The notes below the pieces were generated by a model. That model did no database searches. It had not been told where the DNA came from and worked only from the letters and a program-made list of their open reading frames with translations. A stretch of 64,000 nucleotides of DNA from Nymphaea colorata (Eukaryota > Streptophyta > Magnoliopsida > Nymphaeales > Nymphaeaceae), in the NCBI RefSeq assembly GCF_008831285.2, contig NW_022204508.1, positions 744,001 to 808,000 on the forward strand, given 5' to 3'. Made by a program: the position numbers and the translations under genes. Shown one piece after another: positions 36,501-47,660 of this stretch (position 1 is the stretch's first letter; each line of letters opens with the position of its first letter).

Positions 36501-37258
36501 ATAGAGATAGAAAGACAAAGACCAAGAGAGAGAGTATTTTATAGGATTGCATGTTTTTTTTACATATTTTCTTAAGTATTTTCTTTCATTTTATGTTGAT
36601 TTTAAGTCTTCCGTGTGTAGAGAGAGAAAAAAAGTGAATTTTAATAGGCTTATATTTTTAATATGTTTTAAAAAAATATTTTTCTTTGTCGTATGTGAAT
36701 TTTTTATATCGAAAAAGAATATTTTTATTAGTTCACATGTTTTATAATGTGTTTTTGAGAGAGAGAGAGAATATATGGTAAAATGTCACATGTTGAAAAT
36801 TCTGTCGTTGCAAGCAAACACTAAACACTATACAGAATTACAACTTGTTCATATGGACATTAACTCTTTGTTCTTAGGACACTTATTCTAAGGACAAGTG
36901 TTTTAAGAACCGTTGTTCTTGCAATCAAATGGTACTTTACAGGTCTATTTCATAGCCTGCAACGATAATCGATCTGTCCCAAATCAAATGTATGTATACC
37001 CATATTTCTCTTCTTAATTCATCACATACACATTTGTCTGAGTCAAATAAACGGTCAGCTTCTTTTTAAGGCTGGTTCCAATAAATGGGGAAGGTGGTGA
37101 TTTAGTTCCATATGTAATCAGTACTGCCAATAGCTTAAAATTAGCTTCTTTCATGCGTACCTGACAAATGTGCACTCTAACTATACATATTTCCATGCCG
37201 TAAGGTATATGGAATCTGAATTTTATAGTTAAAGGCTCAGAAAAGCTTACCAATTTAA
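33543..37258. other. Non-coding part of the duplicated unit, copy 2
   Basis: Mirror of 15177-18902. No recognisable gene. The frame 35851-36138 (+) matches 16308-16559 (-). The possible gag relic is at 34608-34685 (+). Confidence 0.5.
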
Positions 37259-37269
37259 GTGATTATCAC

Positions 37270-38960
37270 TGCAGATCTTTGCTATCCTCGTCCAGCTTCC
37301 TTTTCAGATTTTATCGGTCTGAGCATGCCTTTCAACTTGACGATATTAAGGCAGCAGTTTGGGCCCTCAAGGCTGGCAAGTCGCTTGGTATCAAATGGTT
37401 TCCTCTTGAATTCTTCTGAGTCTTGTGGCCCTGTTACCAGCCTGATTTCATGGTCTTCTTTCAAGAATTTGGTACCAACTCCTTCCCCTTTGGGGAATTT
37501 AACAGAGCTGTCTGTGTTCTTATTCCTAAGAGGGCAAACGCCTCCAGTATTGAGACCTTTGCCCTATCTCTATCCTTTTCATGGTCTTCTTTCAAGAGTT
37601 TGGTACCAACTCCATCCCCTTTGAGGAATTTAACAGAGCTGTCTGTGTTCTTATTCCTAAGAGGGCAAACGCCTCCAGTATTTGGGACCTTGCCCTATCT
37701 CTATCCTTGGCACTCATTATTAACTTATGGGTAGAGTTCTTGGCTTCCTGTCTCTATCTTGTATTTTGTCACTCATTTCTTATTGTCATGTCTTCCGTCA
37801 CAAGTCTTCTTAGCAAATGAGGTTGTCCATTGCATCTACTCTTCCCGCTCTCCATCATTTATCCTTAAGCTTGATATCGCAAAAGCTTTTCATTCGGTCA
37901 GCTGAGATTTCCTCTTCTTCCTCCTCCATGGGTTCGACTTTGGACCAGTTGTCAGGGCTCAGATGGCCATTTCCTTTAATGAGTCTGTCGATCAGTTCTG
38001 CTCATTGCATCATGGGCATCGTGAGGGCTGTCCCCTTTCTCCGCTTCCCTTTAACCTTGTTGCTGAAGCTTTTGCTACCCTCTTCAAGTCTTCGTCAGAT
38101 TCTAACTTTTTCGAAGTGTTGCCACTCCCTAGCTTTTTCTGTTTCTCCATCATTCAATATGCAGACGATTTCATCATCTTTGACACTACCTCCCCGCAGC
38201 AGATTGCTAGAGTTTGGTAGTTGCTTCAGCTTTTTGACTCAGCCTCTGGGTTTCATTAATCATATTGTCAGCTGTCACTCTTCCATGTCGATCCTGCAAC
38301 TGCACTTTTGCAGAGGCATGCTTGGTTGCAGCAAGACTGGTAGGCTAACGTCCTCTCATTCACCGTAGAATCACCTTGGTCTAGCAATGTCTAGCCTCCA
38401 TCACACTCCATGCTCTTGGTCTTTACAAGCCATCTGATGCCACATTCACTAGTCTCAATCGTCTCCTCTAGCACTTTTTTGGGGAGGTGAGCACCCCTCG
38501 GATTGTCTTGTGCATCGGAAGGTTGTTACTCATCCTTGGCTCTTGGGGGGTTTTGGCATTCTTGACCTCATGCGTACTTGTACTGCCTTTGTTGGTTCTT
38601 AGTTATGACATCTAGCCACTTCCGACCAGCCCATTCTCTTTTTTTGTCAAGATCTGTACTTCCCACCCAGTTCTGCATCACACATTTGAAATAACATTTT
38701 CTTTGCTATGCCAACTTTCACCCACTTGTCTCCAAACCACGCCCCTACTTGGCTCATTTCTTCTTCTTTCTGATTCACCTTTGCCTCTACTTTTGGCTCG
38801 GGTGTTCATGGCTCCCCATCATTTCCTTTGGTCTTTTGACGCTTCACTCCATGCTATGGATTTTGTTTGACTCATTCTTGCTGGCCATATCAATACCAAG
38901 CATGGCCAACTGACATTGCAAAGACACCATCTGAAAGTTAAGAAAAGAAAGCTAACTAAC
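37270..38960 (+). pseudogene. LINE reverse-transcriptase remnant, copy 2
   Basis: Mirror of copy 1, on the plus strand: RAVCVLIPKRAN duplicated in tandem (about 37490-37690), HREGCPLSPLPFNLVAEAFA (about 38020) and QYADDFIIFD (about 38155). It has the same truncations and frameshifts as copy 1, so both arms inherited an already dead element. Confidence 0.82.
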
Positions 38961-39025
38961 CTACAGATCATGGAATTTTGACGTGAACCACCCTTTACAA
39001 GGCCATGACTCAACATTCTTTTGAT
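38961..39025 (-). pseudogene. Duplicated LPXC exon 5, inverted
   Basis: Exact mirror of exon 5 with its acceptor (CTGCAAT side at 39026 onward) and donor. It now lies on the minus strand, 25 kb from the original. No other LPXC exon is found in this arm before the gap, so the copy is orphaned as assembled. Confidence 0.85.
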
Positions 39026-39302
39026 CTGCAATAAGAAGACAAATAAAACCAAAGTGAAACAGTTGAATCGCATATCATCTATGTGTGATCTTTGCCAACA
39101 AAGCTTGCACTATAACAGGACTCTAATATCTTCTAGTTCAAAGGATTAACATTGCAACCAACAAAAAGAAAAATACTGAATACACACGTTCTGCCTCAAA
39201 AATATGCTGATTGAAAGAGCATGGTCTATCTTAATCAAACAGCTTTAGATTTGAATCCCAGAGAATAGACCAGCTTGGACCAAAAAAGACGACTGATTAG
39301 AG

Positions 39303-39503
39303 GCAGAGCTAGGTTTTTCCCTTAAAGGGCCAAACAGTCTAGGAACCGACTGCCATTATATATATTTTGAAAATCTTTACAGGGACGAAAACAACACATT
39401 TGAAGGGTTGGGGGGTGGGTTGGGGGTTTATGGGGGTTGGTGTGTGGCGGGGTGGAGGCCATGGCTCCTGCCAACCCCACTTACCCCTTGGCTCCAGCCC
39501 TGC
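39303..39503. mobile_element. Candidate MITE, mirror copy
   Basis: Same element as 12962-13165, with GCAGAGCTAGG at the left and the GCAGGGCTGGAG complement at the right. The G-rich run 39405-39440 sits on the plus strand here. Confidence 0.4.
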
Positions 39504-39614
39504 TGCAGATATAAGAATTCAACAAGCAAGAAGCAGGAGAAGCAGAATACATAGATAACCCATATCTGTTGGGTACAATAGATACTGTGAGTATGATTTT
39601 AATATTACAATGCC

Positions 39615-40135
39615 AAGGTCCACCTAACCTGGGCTGGCTCAAACTCGGTTCAAGCACTATAAGCCAGAAATCGAGCTTGTCGAGATCAAGTTGGCTAGCT
39701 CCAGTTCTGCTCAGCTTGAGCTTAAAAGCTCAAATTCGTCTCGGTTAGGCTTGAGCCGAGGTTTGGCTTGAGCTTAGCCAAGCCGTTCATTAACCTCGGT
39801 TGGAGCTGAGCCAAACCATTCATTAAAAAATGTTTTAATATGACTGAAGATGCCCATGTTGGAACCTTGAACGTCAAGGTTGTCAGCCACAAGGAAACCC
39901 GTTGGGGTAACTTTCCACTTGTGACAATATGGTGCAGCGTGTTTTATATATTTTCTTTCTGCAAGCTTAATCAAGTTTAGTCAAGCTGAGCCTGCCTAGC
40001 TCGCGCTCAACTTGTTAGTTAATCGAGCTCATTTTTCAACTCAAACTCAAATCTTTTACTAAACGGGCTGAGCTCAACTTGAGTTTAACTGAGCGGGTTC
40101 AAGTTGAGCCCGAGCTGCCTCGAGTCAATGAACAT
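39615..40135. repeat. GAGCTC/AAGCTT-rich degenerate repeat, mirror copy
   Basis: Mirror of 12326-12840, with the same interruption in the middle. Confidence 0.55.
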
Positions 40136-40889
40136 CCTTAACTAGAAATTTACCAAATTAGCAACAATACCAATAATGAGAAAAGACTGGGACAATGAGA
40201 AAAACTTTTATCTCTATGAGAAAAATAAATTGCAAAAACATAAAAAATGGCAAGTATATGCTATACAACATGCACACTTTCGTTAAACAAAATCAAATTG
40301 ACAACTTAAATTACTCCCAATAGTTAAATGGATAGAAAATCAATAACTCTACATTATGCATGACTTAGTCCTTGACAACTTCTTATAGTCATAAAATTTG
40401 CCTTTTTAATTTTTGAAGACAAAAAGGCCCCTTATAAGGAAAACCATGTAAGCTCCCAATTTGTTAAATGGAATCAGCCCTAAATTTTATTTTTTTTGCT
40501 TTAAATGTATAAGAAAGCCTTTCACACAGAAAAGGAAAGACCTTTTTGACATTCTTTTATGTTTCCAAGATGCAACATAAGTTACATCCTGTATCATACC
40601 ATAAGGTAAGAGACAAGATGGTCTATCAAAGTTACAACCTATATGGTATAGTTGTACACCCGAAACTAGTTTCAAGGGCACATTGTATTGTTTTTGTTAC
40701 AGCCGACAGTCTTAGAGAGAGAATAACTTGTTATTTACTAACCCAAATCTCAATAATAAAGAGATTAGGGCAGAGGTAGAGGCTTGCAAATATTAACAAC
40801 AAAAAATATAGAAATGTTTAAAGAGAACTCCTAAATATTAAACATTGCAAAGAACCACCGAGAAACTTAAAGTCTTCTAATTCAGCACT

Positions 40890-42474
40890 CCCCTCAAGCT
40901 GGAGCATACATATTAATCATCAGCTTGTCACAACATCTAGAGAAATCACCAATAAGAAGAGGTTTGGTGAAGACATCTGCAGTTTGATCTTCAGATGATA
41001 CACAAATAGTGGCTATGGCTCCTCCTTGAACAAGATCCCAAATGTAATGGAGTTCTCTCATGGAAAATTGGATTGTCTGCAATGTATGTGACTGTTGGAT
41101 TGTCACAATACATCTTCATGGGAAGAGGAATTGACACACTTAGGCTAGATAGCATGGATTTATCCCAAGTCATTTCAGGGCAGTTTGAGTCATAGCTCTG
41201 TATTCAGATTCTGCACTAGATCTTGACACCACACCTTGCTTTTTGCTTCTCAGGATATAAGGTTGTCTCCCACAAATACACAGAATCCTGTGGTAGACTT
41301 CTTGTCTTCGACTTAGCCACAGCATAGTCAGCATCACTATAGGCTTCCACTTCCAAAGTCTTACCTTTTGTAAACAAAGACTTTTACCTGGAGACGATTT
41401 CAAATATTTGACCACCATTAAAGTTGCATCCCAATGAACTTTCCTAAGTCTTTCCATGAATTGACTTAGCTTCCCCACTGCAAAGCTAATGCTTGGTCTG
41501 ATCACAGTAACATAGAGAAGTTTCCCGATAAGAGATCTGTATGATCGAGAATCTACTAATTCTGATCTGTCATCATGAAGATGTATGCGTGGAATCATAG
41601 GTAGATTGGCCAGTTTAGCTCCTAGCATCCCGGTGTGCTGCAATAAATCAAGAACATACTTCCGTTGAGATAGAACTACACCCTCCCTGTTGCGAGCAAC
41701 CTCTATTCCCAAGAAAATATCATAGTTGACCAAGATCTTTCGTCACAAAGTGTTTTTGAAGAAACAACTTTGTATCAAAAATTTCTTGATCGGAGTCACC
41801 TGTCATGATAATATCATCAACATAAACTATTAGAATGGTCATACCCCTGGAATTTTTCTTGATAAACAGAGAATGATCAAGAGGGATCTCGCAAAGCCAC
41901 ACTTTGAGACTACTTAAGAGAACTTGTAAAACCACGCACGAGGACTCTGCTTGAGTCTATAAATAGCCTTCTTCAGTTTGCACACTTTTCCACACTCCCC
42001 CTATCGTTCAAACCTAGTGGTTTTTGCATATAGACCAGTCTCATCGAGATTACCATACAAAAAGACATTTTTGACATCAAGTTGATACTGTGTTAGTCAT
42101 GGTGTACAACCACGGAGATGATAAGACGAATGGTTCTCAATCGGGCAACAAGAAAAAAAGTCTCAAAGAAATCCAACGCGTAAGTCTGCGTGTAGCCCTT
42201 AGCAACCAACCAAGCTTTGTATTTTTCCATAGAACCATCAGAATTATATTTCACTCTAAATACCCACTTGAAGCCAACAATGTCACAATCAGGAGGAAGA
42301 TCATAAGTTCCAGGTGCCTCGCTGAACTAAGGCATCCATCTCATCTTACATAGCTTGTCTCCACTGGGTATCTAATAAAGCTTGTTGGCGACAAGTAGGA
42401 ACTGTATGGACAGTTAGAGCTTGAATAAACTGTTGCATACTTTTACTAACACCGTCAGTAGAGACAAAATGAGA
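40890..42474 (-). pseudogene. copia RT / RNase H remnant, mirror copy
   Basis: Minus-strand copy of the RT-RNase H half of the 7.4-11.6 kb element: IVYVDDIIM at about 41820, the FLGIEVARNREGVVL frame intact here (41170-41733), and SRSSAESEYRAM near 41210. Integrase, protease and gag are cut off by the gap at 42475. A possible LTR start lies at about 40660-40886. Confidence 0.85.
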
Positions 42475-42574
42475 NNNNNNNNNNNNNNNNNNNNNNNNNN
42501 NNNNNNNNNNNNNNNNNNNNNNNNNNNNNNNNNNNNNNNNNNNNNNNNNNNNNNNNNNNNNNNNNNNNNNNNNN
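42475..42574. other. Assembly gap, exactly 100 N
   Basis: One hundred unknown bases, a conventional scaffold-gap size. Its left edge coincides with the end of the palindrome arm. Both flanks are copia RT sequence, but of different families and opposite strands. Confidence 0.99.
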
Positions 42575-43447
42575 TGAGGACTTACATTATTTCTTAGGCA
42601 TTCAAGTTCAATGCACTGCTTCTGGACTATTCCTCAACCAGCAATGCTATGCTATGGAAATTGTAGAATGCGCTCAGATGCAATCGTGCAGATCAACTGT
42701 TACCCCAATGGTTACTAATGTTTCCAGAAACAACACTGCAGAAGAAGAAGCATATCCCAGTGCTACATTGTATCGTAGTCTTGTTGGCACTCTGCAATAT
42801 CTTACGTTTACACGACCAGACATCACTTATGCTGTTGATTATGTGTCATAGTTTATGCACGTTCCCTCCCTGCGACCTTTCTAGTTGCTGAAACGCATTC
42901 TTCGCTATATTCAAGGTACTATCTCTCTTGGGATGCAATTCTTTAAGCCCAACAAATTATCAGTTCGAGCTTATTCTAATGCAGAATGGGCCGGCTGCCC
43001 CTCCATTCGTCGCTCTACCACAAGCTACTGCACCTTTTTGGGGCCCAATTGTATTTCCTGGGCATCTAAAATACAACAAAGTGTTGTGCGATCTTCTTGT
43101 GAAGTAGAATATCGTGCTCTTGCAACAACAGCAGCAGAACTAACTTGGATCATGTTCATTCTTAGAGATCTTGGACTGTTCCCTCTCAACCTCCCTTGCT
43201 TTTATGTGACAATCTTTCTGCTTTGCAATCCACCATCAAAATGGCCCATCACTCCCGGATGAAGCATATTGAGCTTGATTTTCATTTTGTATGGCAAAAA
43301 GTGGCTCTTGGATCGTTTAGTTACCAATTTATTTTGTCCGCTCATCAGCTGCTGATATGTTACAAAGCCATTGCCCCATCATCGATTAACAACATTGGGT
43401 CACAATCTCGGACTTCGCTACAGTCTACGCTCGAGATTGAAGGGGCA
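42575..43447 (+). pseudogene. Second copia family: RT end and RNase H remnant
   Basis: It starts mid-RT at the gap (EDLHYFLGIQVQ, across a frame change). LYRSLVGTLQYLTFTRPDITYAV, LKRILRYIQGTISLG, and the RNase H block AYSNAEWAGCPSIRRSTTSY and SSCEVEYRALA follow. Stops at about 42849 and about 42880 and frame changes near 43190-43260 disable it. It ends in a polypurine stretch (GAAGGGGCA) before TGTTAACG at 43448. The sequence differs clearly from the 7.4-kb element, so it is a separate insertion. Confidence 0.87.
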
Positions 43448-43740
43448 TGTTAACGCACAAGCTGCAGATCGTTACAGGCTGCTCACTGGATGAAGGAAAT
43501 CGTGAACATCATGCCAGCTCAATGAATGAAGAAAATCATGAGATCATACAAATCAAACAAAAGGCAACTATACCCATTAGATTGGAATGATAAATCAAGG
43601 AGAACACCTCACGAGGCAGGGAATTAGGCAAGAAAAGTGGCAATGTATCCTCATCACTTGTTCACATTGTTGGCTGATTCCAATTCTTACTTGCAGGTTT
43701 ATATTGAACACTTGACCAATTCAAGTGGTTGAGGGTGTTG
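43448..43740 (+). repeat. Probable 3' LTR start of the second copia element
   Basis: TGTTAACG right after the polypurine tract is a common copia LTR start. The end is not clear. Sequence homologous to the NLR pseudogene begins by about 43760. Confidence 0.5.
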
Positions 43741-43759
43741 TCATTGAGGGGATGCAAAA

Positions 43760-45600
43760 TGGATGAGCTGCTAAAGTCCATTGAATACCTTTCACTTATA
43801 AAATATCTCGATCTAAGCAATTCTAAGTGAGACGGTTGCCCAGTTCAATCTGCAGACTTTGTAACTTGCAACATTGGATTTAAATTATAGCAAAATTGAA
43901 GAGTTGCCCAAGGAAATGGGTGAACTCTGCAACTTGAGGTTTCTTGGGCTGAACTGGACATGGGAATTGAAATTTATAGCGGAAGGCTTGGGGAAGCTTA
44001 CCAATTTATGGACCTTGCATAGATTTGTGACATTAGGGAACTAAAAGTTTGAACAAACTACAGGGGGAATTGTCAATACAAGGGTTGGGGGGGACAAGAA
44101 AAGCTATTGATTGTGCAAGAAATGCACAATTGCTTAAGGAGAAGCATGGCATAATTAGTTTTGGAATTCTACTTTGGAATTACTGGAGGTGTTTCTGAAC
44201 AGAGTAATGACGAACAGAGTGGTGCACTGGAGGCATTGGAACCTCCACTTGGGCTGGAGTGCTTGGAGATAGGTGATTATATAGGAAAGAAGCCAGTTTG
44301 GCATTTGAATACTGAGTATACCAAGCTACATTCACTAAAGCTGGAAAGATGCCATTTATGGGAAAAACTAATAAGCATTACCTCGTTGAAAGTACTAAAT
44401 GTCATCAATTGCCCAGCACTATGTGAAATAGATAGCACGCCTGCCTTTGAGCCGTTGAAGGTGGAGGAATGCTGCAGCCTAGAGCAATTCCTCATCACAT
44501 GCCTGCTCTCAAGTGGTTGGACGTGGCACTTTGTGACAGCCTAGAGCAATTGCCTGATCACAGGCCTGCTCTCAAGTCGTTGATGGTGTGGGCATGTGAT
44601 GGCCTAAAGGCTCTTGTTAACATGCCTGCCTTGGAGTCATTGGAGGTGAGTTATTGTGATTGTATAGAGCATTACATGACATGGCTGCTCTCAAGTCATT
44701 GATGGTGCGGAAATGTGATAGGCTGAAGACTCTAGCTGACATGCCTGCCTCGGAGTCATTGGAGGTAGAATTTTGTGACAGCCTAGAGTAATTACGTCAT
44801 GACATGCCTCCTCTCAAGTCATAGAAGGTGTACGGACCTAATAGCTTGAAGGCTTTTGTTAACATTACTTTACTTGAGGAGTTGATGGTGGAAGGTTTGC
44901 TCAACTGGGAAGGGTGGCCAGCAGATGGATTAGGGGAAACAACAATGACTTCTATGCCAAGGTTAAGAGAGGCGAATTTGTGAATTGTCCAAGGATGCAG
45001 ACAAAAGGCTTGCTTGATGCTCTATTGGAGCTGGCGGGGCATGATGGTCAAGTGACTCAGCTTCAAAGTCTGTCAGTGTGTTGTTGCCTACGTGCAAGAT
45101 TGTGATGGAAATTCCTTGAGCAACTTCCTAACCGCATTGAGTTAAGGTTGGATCCAGACTCAGCAGTATTGCTGCCATCACCATTGCCATCTGAGGTATC
45201 AACATTTCTACCCTCCCTCAAGTCTCTGTCTTTGAGCGACACGAATGTTGATGAGGTCAAATTGGGAAGGGTGCCTCAGTGCTTGCGGGGTCTCTCCCAA
45301 CTGGAGACATTGTACCTAAACTATTTCTATGAGGACATCAGCTTGGGAGGCCACTGGCAATGCCTCCCAAAACTGAGATACCTAGAGCTTCAATACTTCC
45401 CCAATCTGAAGTCTCTGGTGGACATTACTACCCACCAAAATGAAAATGATGCAGTAGAAACAACATGTCCCATGGATGCAAATGAACAGATCGCCTGCCT
45501 CTCGAAGCTTGAAAAGTTGGTAATTTACTTTTGTCCAGCACTCCATCTGCCACAGGAGCTCAGGGACCATCTTGGGGAAAGGTTATCCATCCTAGGCTAA
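43760..45600 (+). pseudogene. Diverged NLR leucine-rich-repeat pseudogene (older paralogue)
   Basis: Same domain type as the three recent copies but clearly diverged. LSLIKYLDLSNS and a GLGKLTNL-like block (about 43985) are followed by ALEALEPPLGLECLEIGDY (44161 onward), then 'MPALKWLDVALC'-like repeats (44469-44702). The C-terminal block 45148-45600 reads FLPSLKSLSL, GGHWQCLP and CPALHLPQELRDHLG. Many stops and shifts interrupt it (for example about 43828, 44530, 44790 and 45105). It has more reiterated 'MPALKSL..W.CDGLK' units than the recent copies. No NB-ARC domain; the 5' end abuts the copia LTR region. Confidence 0.85.
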
Positions 45601-45639
45601 AGTGGTTGAGGTGCTATCATGTTACGGAACCTTTTCTGT

Positions 45640-45735
45640 TTCGTTGGCTGAAGCCTTCAGTATTTACATATGTCCTGCACTTGATCTGCCGCAGGAGTTA
45701 AGATGCCATCTTGGAGGAAAGGTAACAATTATTCG
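45640..45735 (+). pseudogene. Partial duplicate of the NLR C-terminal repeat
   Basis: About 25 codons (IYICPALDLPQELRCHLGGK) repeat the end of the upstream pseudogene (IYFCPALHLPQELRDHLGER). This is too short to be a gene: a tandem partial duplication. Confidence 0.6.
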
Positions 45736-45939
45736 ATATGTTTTAGTGTTTAAAATCGGTGACGGATTGTAACTATATATTTTTTTGTTCAAGTATGAAT
45801 CTTTTGCATTTCGTCGGCTCTTTTTTCTCTCCGTTGTTTGATTTAGGACTTGTACATTTTTTATGTCATGTTTTCCATCTGCAAAAGTAGTGTGAATCTG
45901 TAAAAATCAATAGATTGCAACTGCTTTCATTAAACATGA

Positions 45940-46200
45940 CAGAAGTCAATAGGACTTGGTCATGTTGGTGTGGTTTCACTGAGAACATCTGCTTGGGTGG
46001 CCACAGGAAATGCCTCCTGGAACTGAGAAAGCCAGTTCTTTTTACTTCCCCAATCTCAAGTCTTCCAGTGGGTGCAAATAGTACTTCTCCTCAACAAAAT
46101 GATGCAGTAGCAACCACATTTCTCATGGATAAACAGGAACAGATCGCCTTACAATTATTGAAATGTTTAGTTTGTAAAAAATTGGTGACAGATTGAAACT
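45940..46200 (+). pseudogene. Second partial duplicate of the NLR C-terminal repeats
   Basis: ENICLGGHRKCLLELRK, a 'PNLKS'-like segment in a shifted frame, NDAVATTFLMDKQEQIA and a final block parallel EDISLGGHWQCLPKLR ... NDAVETTCPMDANEQIA of the upstream pseudogene. The AT-rich downstream sequence with TTTGTTGGCTC is also repeated. Broken frame. Confidence 0.65.
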
Positions 46201-46434
46201 ATTTTTTTTTTTGTTAAACATGAATCTTTTTGCTTTTTGTTGGCTCTTTTCTTTCCCTCCCTTGCTTTATTTAAGATTTGTAAAATTTTTATGCCACATT
46301 TTCCATTTTCTCTTTCACCCACCACACATTTGGTCAATTAGTTCATAGTCGATCCAACCACCAATTAATTTTTATGCATCCTCATAATATTTTTCTTCCT
46401 TTATTTTTCTTGACTGTCACATCATAATAGAATG

Positions 46435-46650
46435 GACAGTCTTAACTCTTGAGAAGATGCACTAGCCAGCACTATATACATTCCTTCACAATCATTCGCA
46501 GCTCATGCATTTTAAAATTTCCTTTTAATTCTAGGGGATATATTGAAGTATTAAAATTTTACATTGTTTGCAATGTGTAAGGTTCTAAGAAATCACACCA
46601 ACATGTCCATATGAAACTTTTTGGCATCGCTTGTTTTATAAGGAAGCAGG
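46435..46650 (+). repeat. Segment homologous to the spacer edge
   Basis: CTTAACT.TT.AGAAGATGCACT, TAAGAAATCACACCAACATG, CCATATGA and AGGAAGCAGGC occur in the same order at 23846-24110. There is moderate divergence and an internal length difference. Non-coding. Confidence 0.75.
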
Positions 46651-47660
46651 CATTAATGATTGGATGTCTTCTCTCTTGGCACATGTTATGATGATTTTAA
46701 TACACCAATTCCAGAATTTTAGTCTTGCTCTATCAAACACATAATTTTCAATTTTAAAACCAAAGTTCCAGTCTATCAAAGGGAAACTAGAGTTGGAAGT
46801 TTCATTCCAATTCTAGTTGAAGGTGAAATTTTGTTTCTATAACACAAGGTGGTCATACGCCCCCTTAAACTTAGTCCTCTAAGGCTTTCTAGAAGTGTTT
46901 ATCGCATCATTGAAGGCGGTTCCACGAAAAGTTATAGGTGGCTATTCAGTTCCACGAAAACATATGCCACGCAAGGTTGGGAGAGAATGGAACTGCTTTT
47001 ACAAAGATACAAATGAAACCATATGTTCTCTTCAATTTGTCACATTGACAATTTGTCCTTGTGAAGAGAGAGAGGGAGAAAAGGGGGGGGTGCAGAAACC
47101 CCTTGTTTTCATGGTTTTACCATAGAATTTGTTCTTATTGGTGCGCAACTTTCTGATTAAGTTTCAAATTTTAAGTTGTTTGCCCATTTAACTTACAGCA
47201 CTAAAAATAATATCTTGGTACTACAGGACAATCATACCCCAGTTTGTATCTCAAGGAAACCAATTTTCCTTTCAACTCGAGGTAACAAGTTTTGCTTTGG
47301 TGTCATACACGAATTGAACGAGTTGACGTGAACAAGTTTTAAAAAACGAGTTAGGCCATAAATGAGTTAAGCAAGTTAAGGGAGTCGAGCTCGAGCTTGA
47401 TGTTGTATAATCAAGTCAAGCTCAAGAGGGACAAGCTTGGGCTCGACGCATGTGCAGCCCTACATGGCGAAGCAACGTCGTTGCTACGAGTTTAGGTGTC
47501 CCAAAAATTTTTATTAACAATATAACAGATAGCAAAAAACAAGATACCTGAGCTAGAACAAACAAAAAGGAAGAGAGACATAAACCTCAAATACAAAGAT
47601 AGAAACTACAACTAACCAAAACGAAGATAGGCAAAAAACCAACCTCACTATACAAATGGA
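46651..47660. other. Non-coding stretch with a GAGCTC-type repeat
   Basis: No gene recognised. A GAGTTGACGTGAACAAG ... GTCGAGCTCGAGCTTGATGTT stretch at 47325-47450 belongs to the GAGCTC repeat type. The rest is unremarkable. Confidence 0.45.

Larger units (their letters stand above)
28813..42474 (-). repeat. Giant inverted repeat, right arm
   Basis: The reverse complement of 9979-23671. It is cut off exactly by the N gap at 42475, inside the copia RT region, so the true arm may be longer. Private differences include a roughly 145-bp LRR deletion. Confidence 0.93.

Noticed and set aside
9979-42474. Whole palindrome as a simple sequencing fold-back artefact
   Set aside because: The arms differ by several private indels, and the joint has a 5.1-kb unique spacer. 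A single-molecule fold-back would give near-identical arms with little spacer. Haplotype mis-assembly remains possible.
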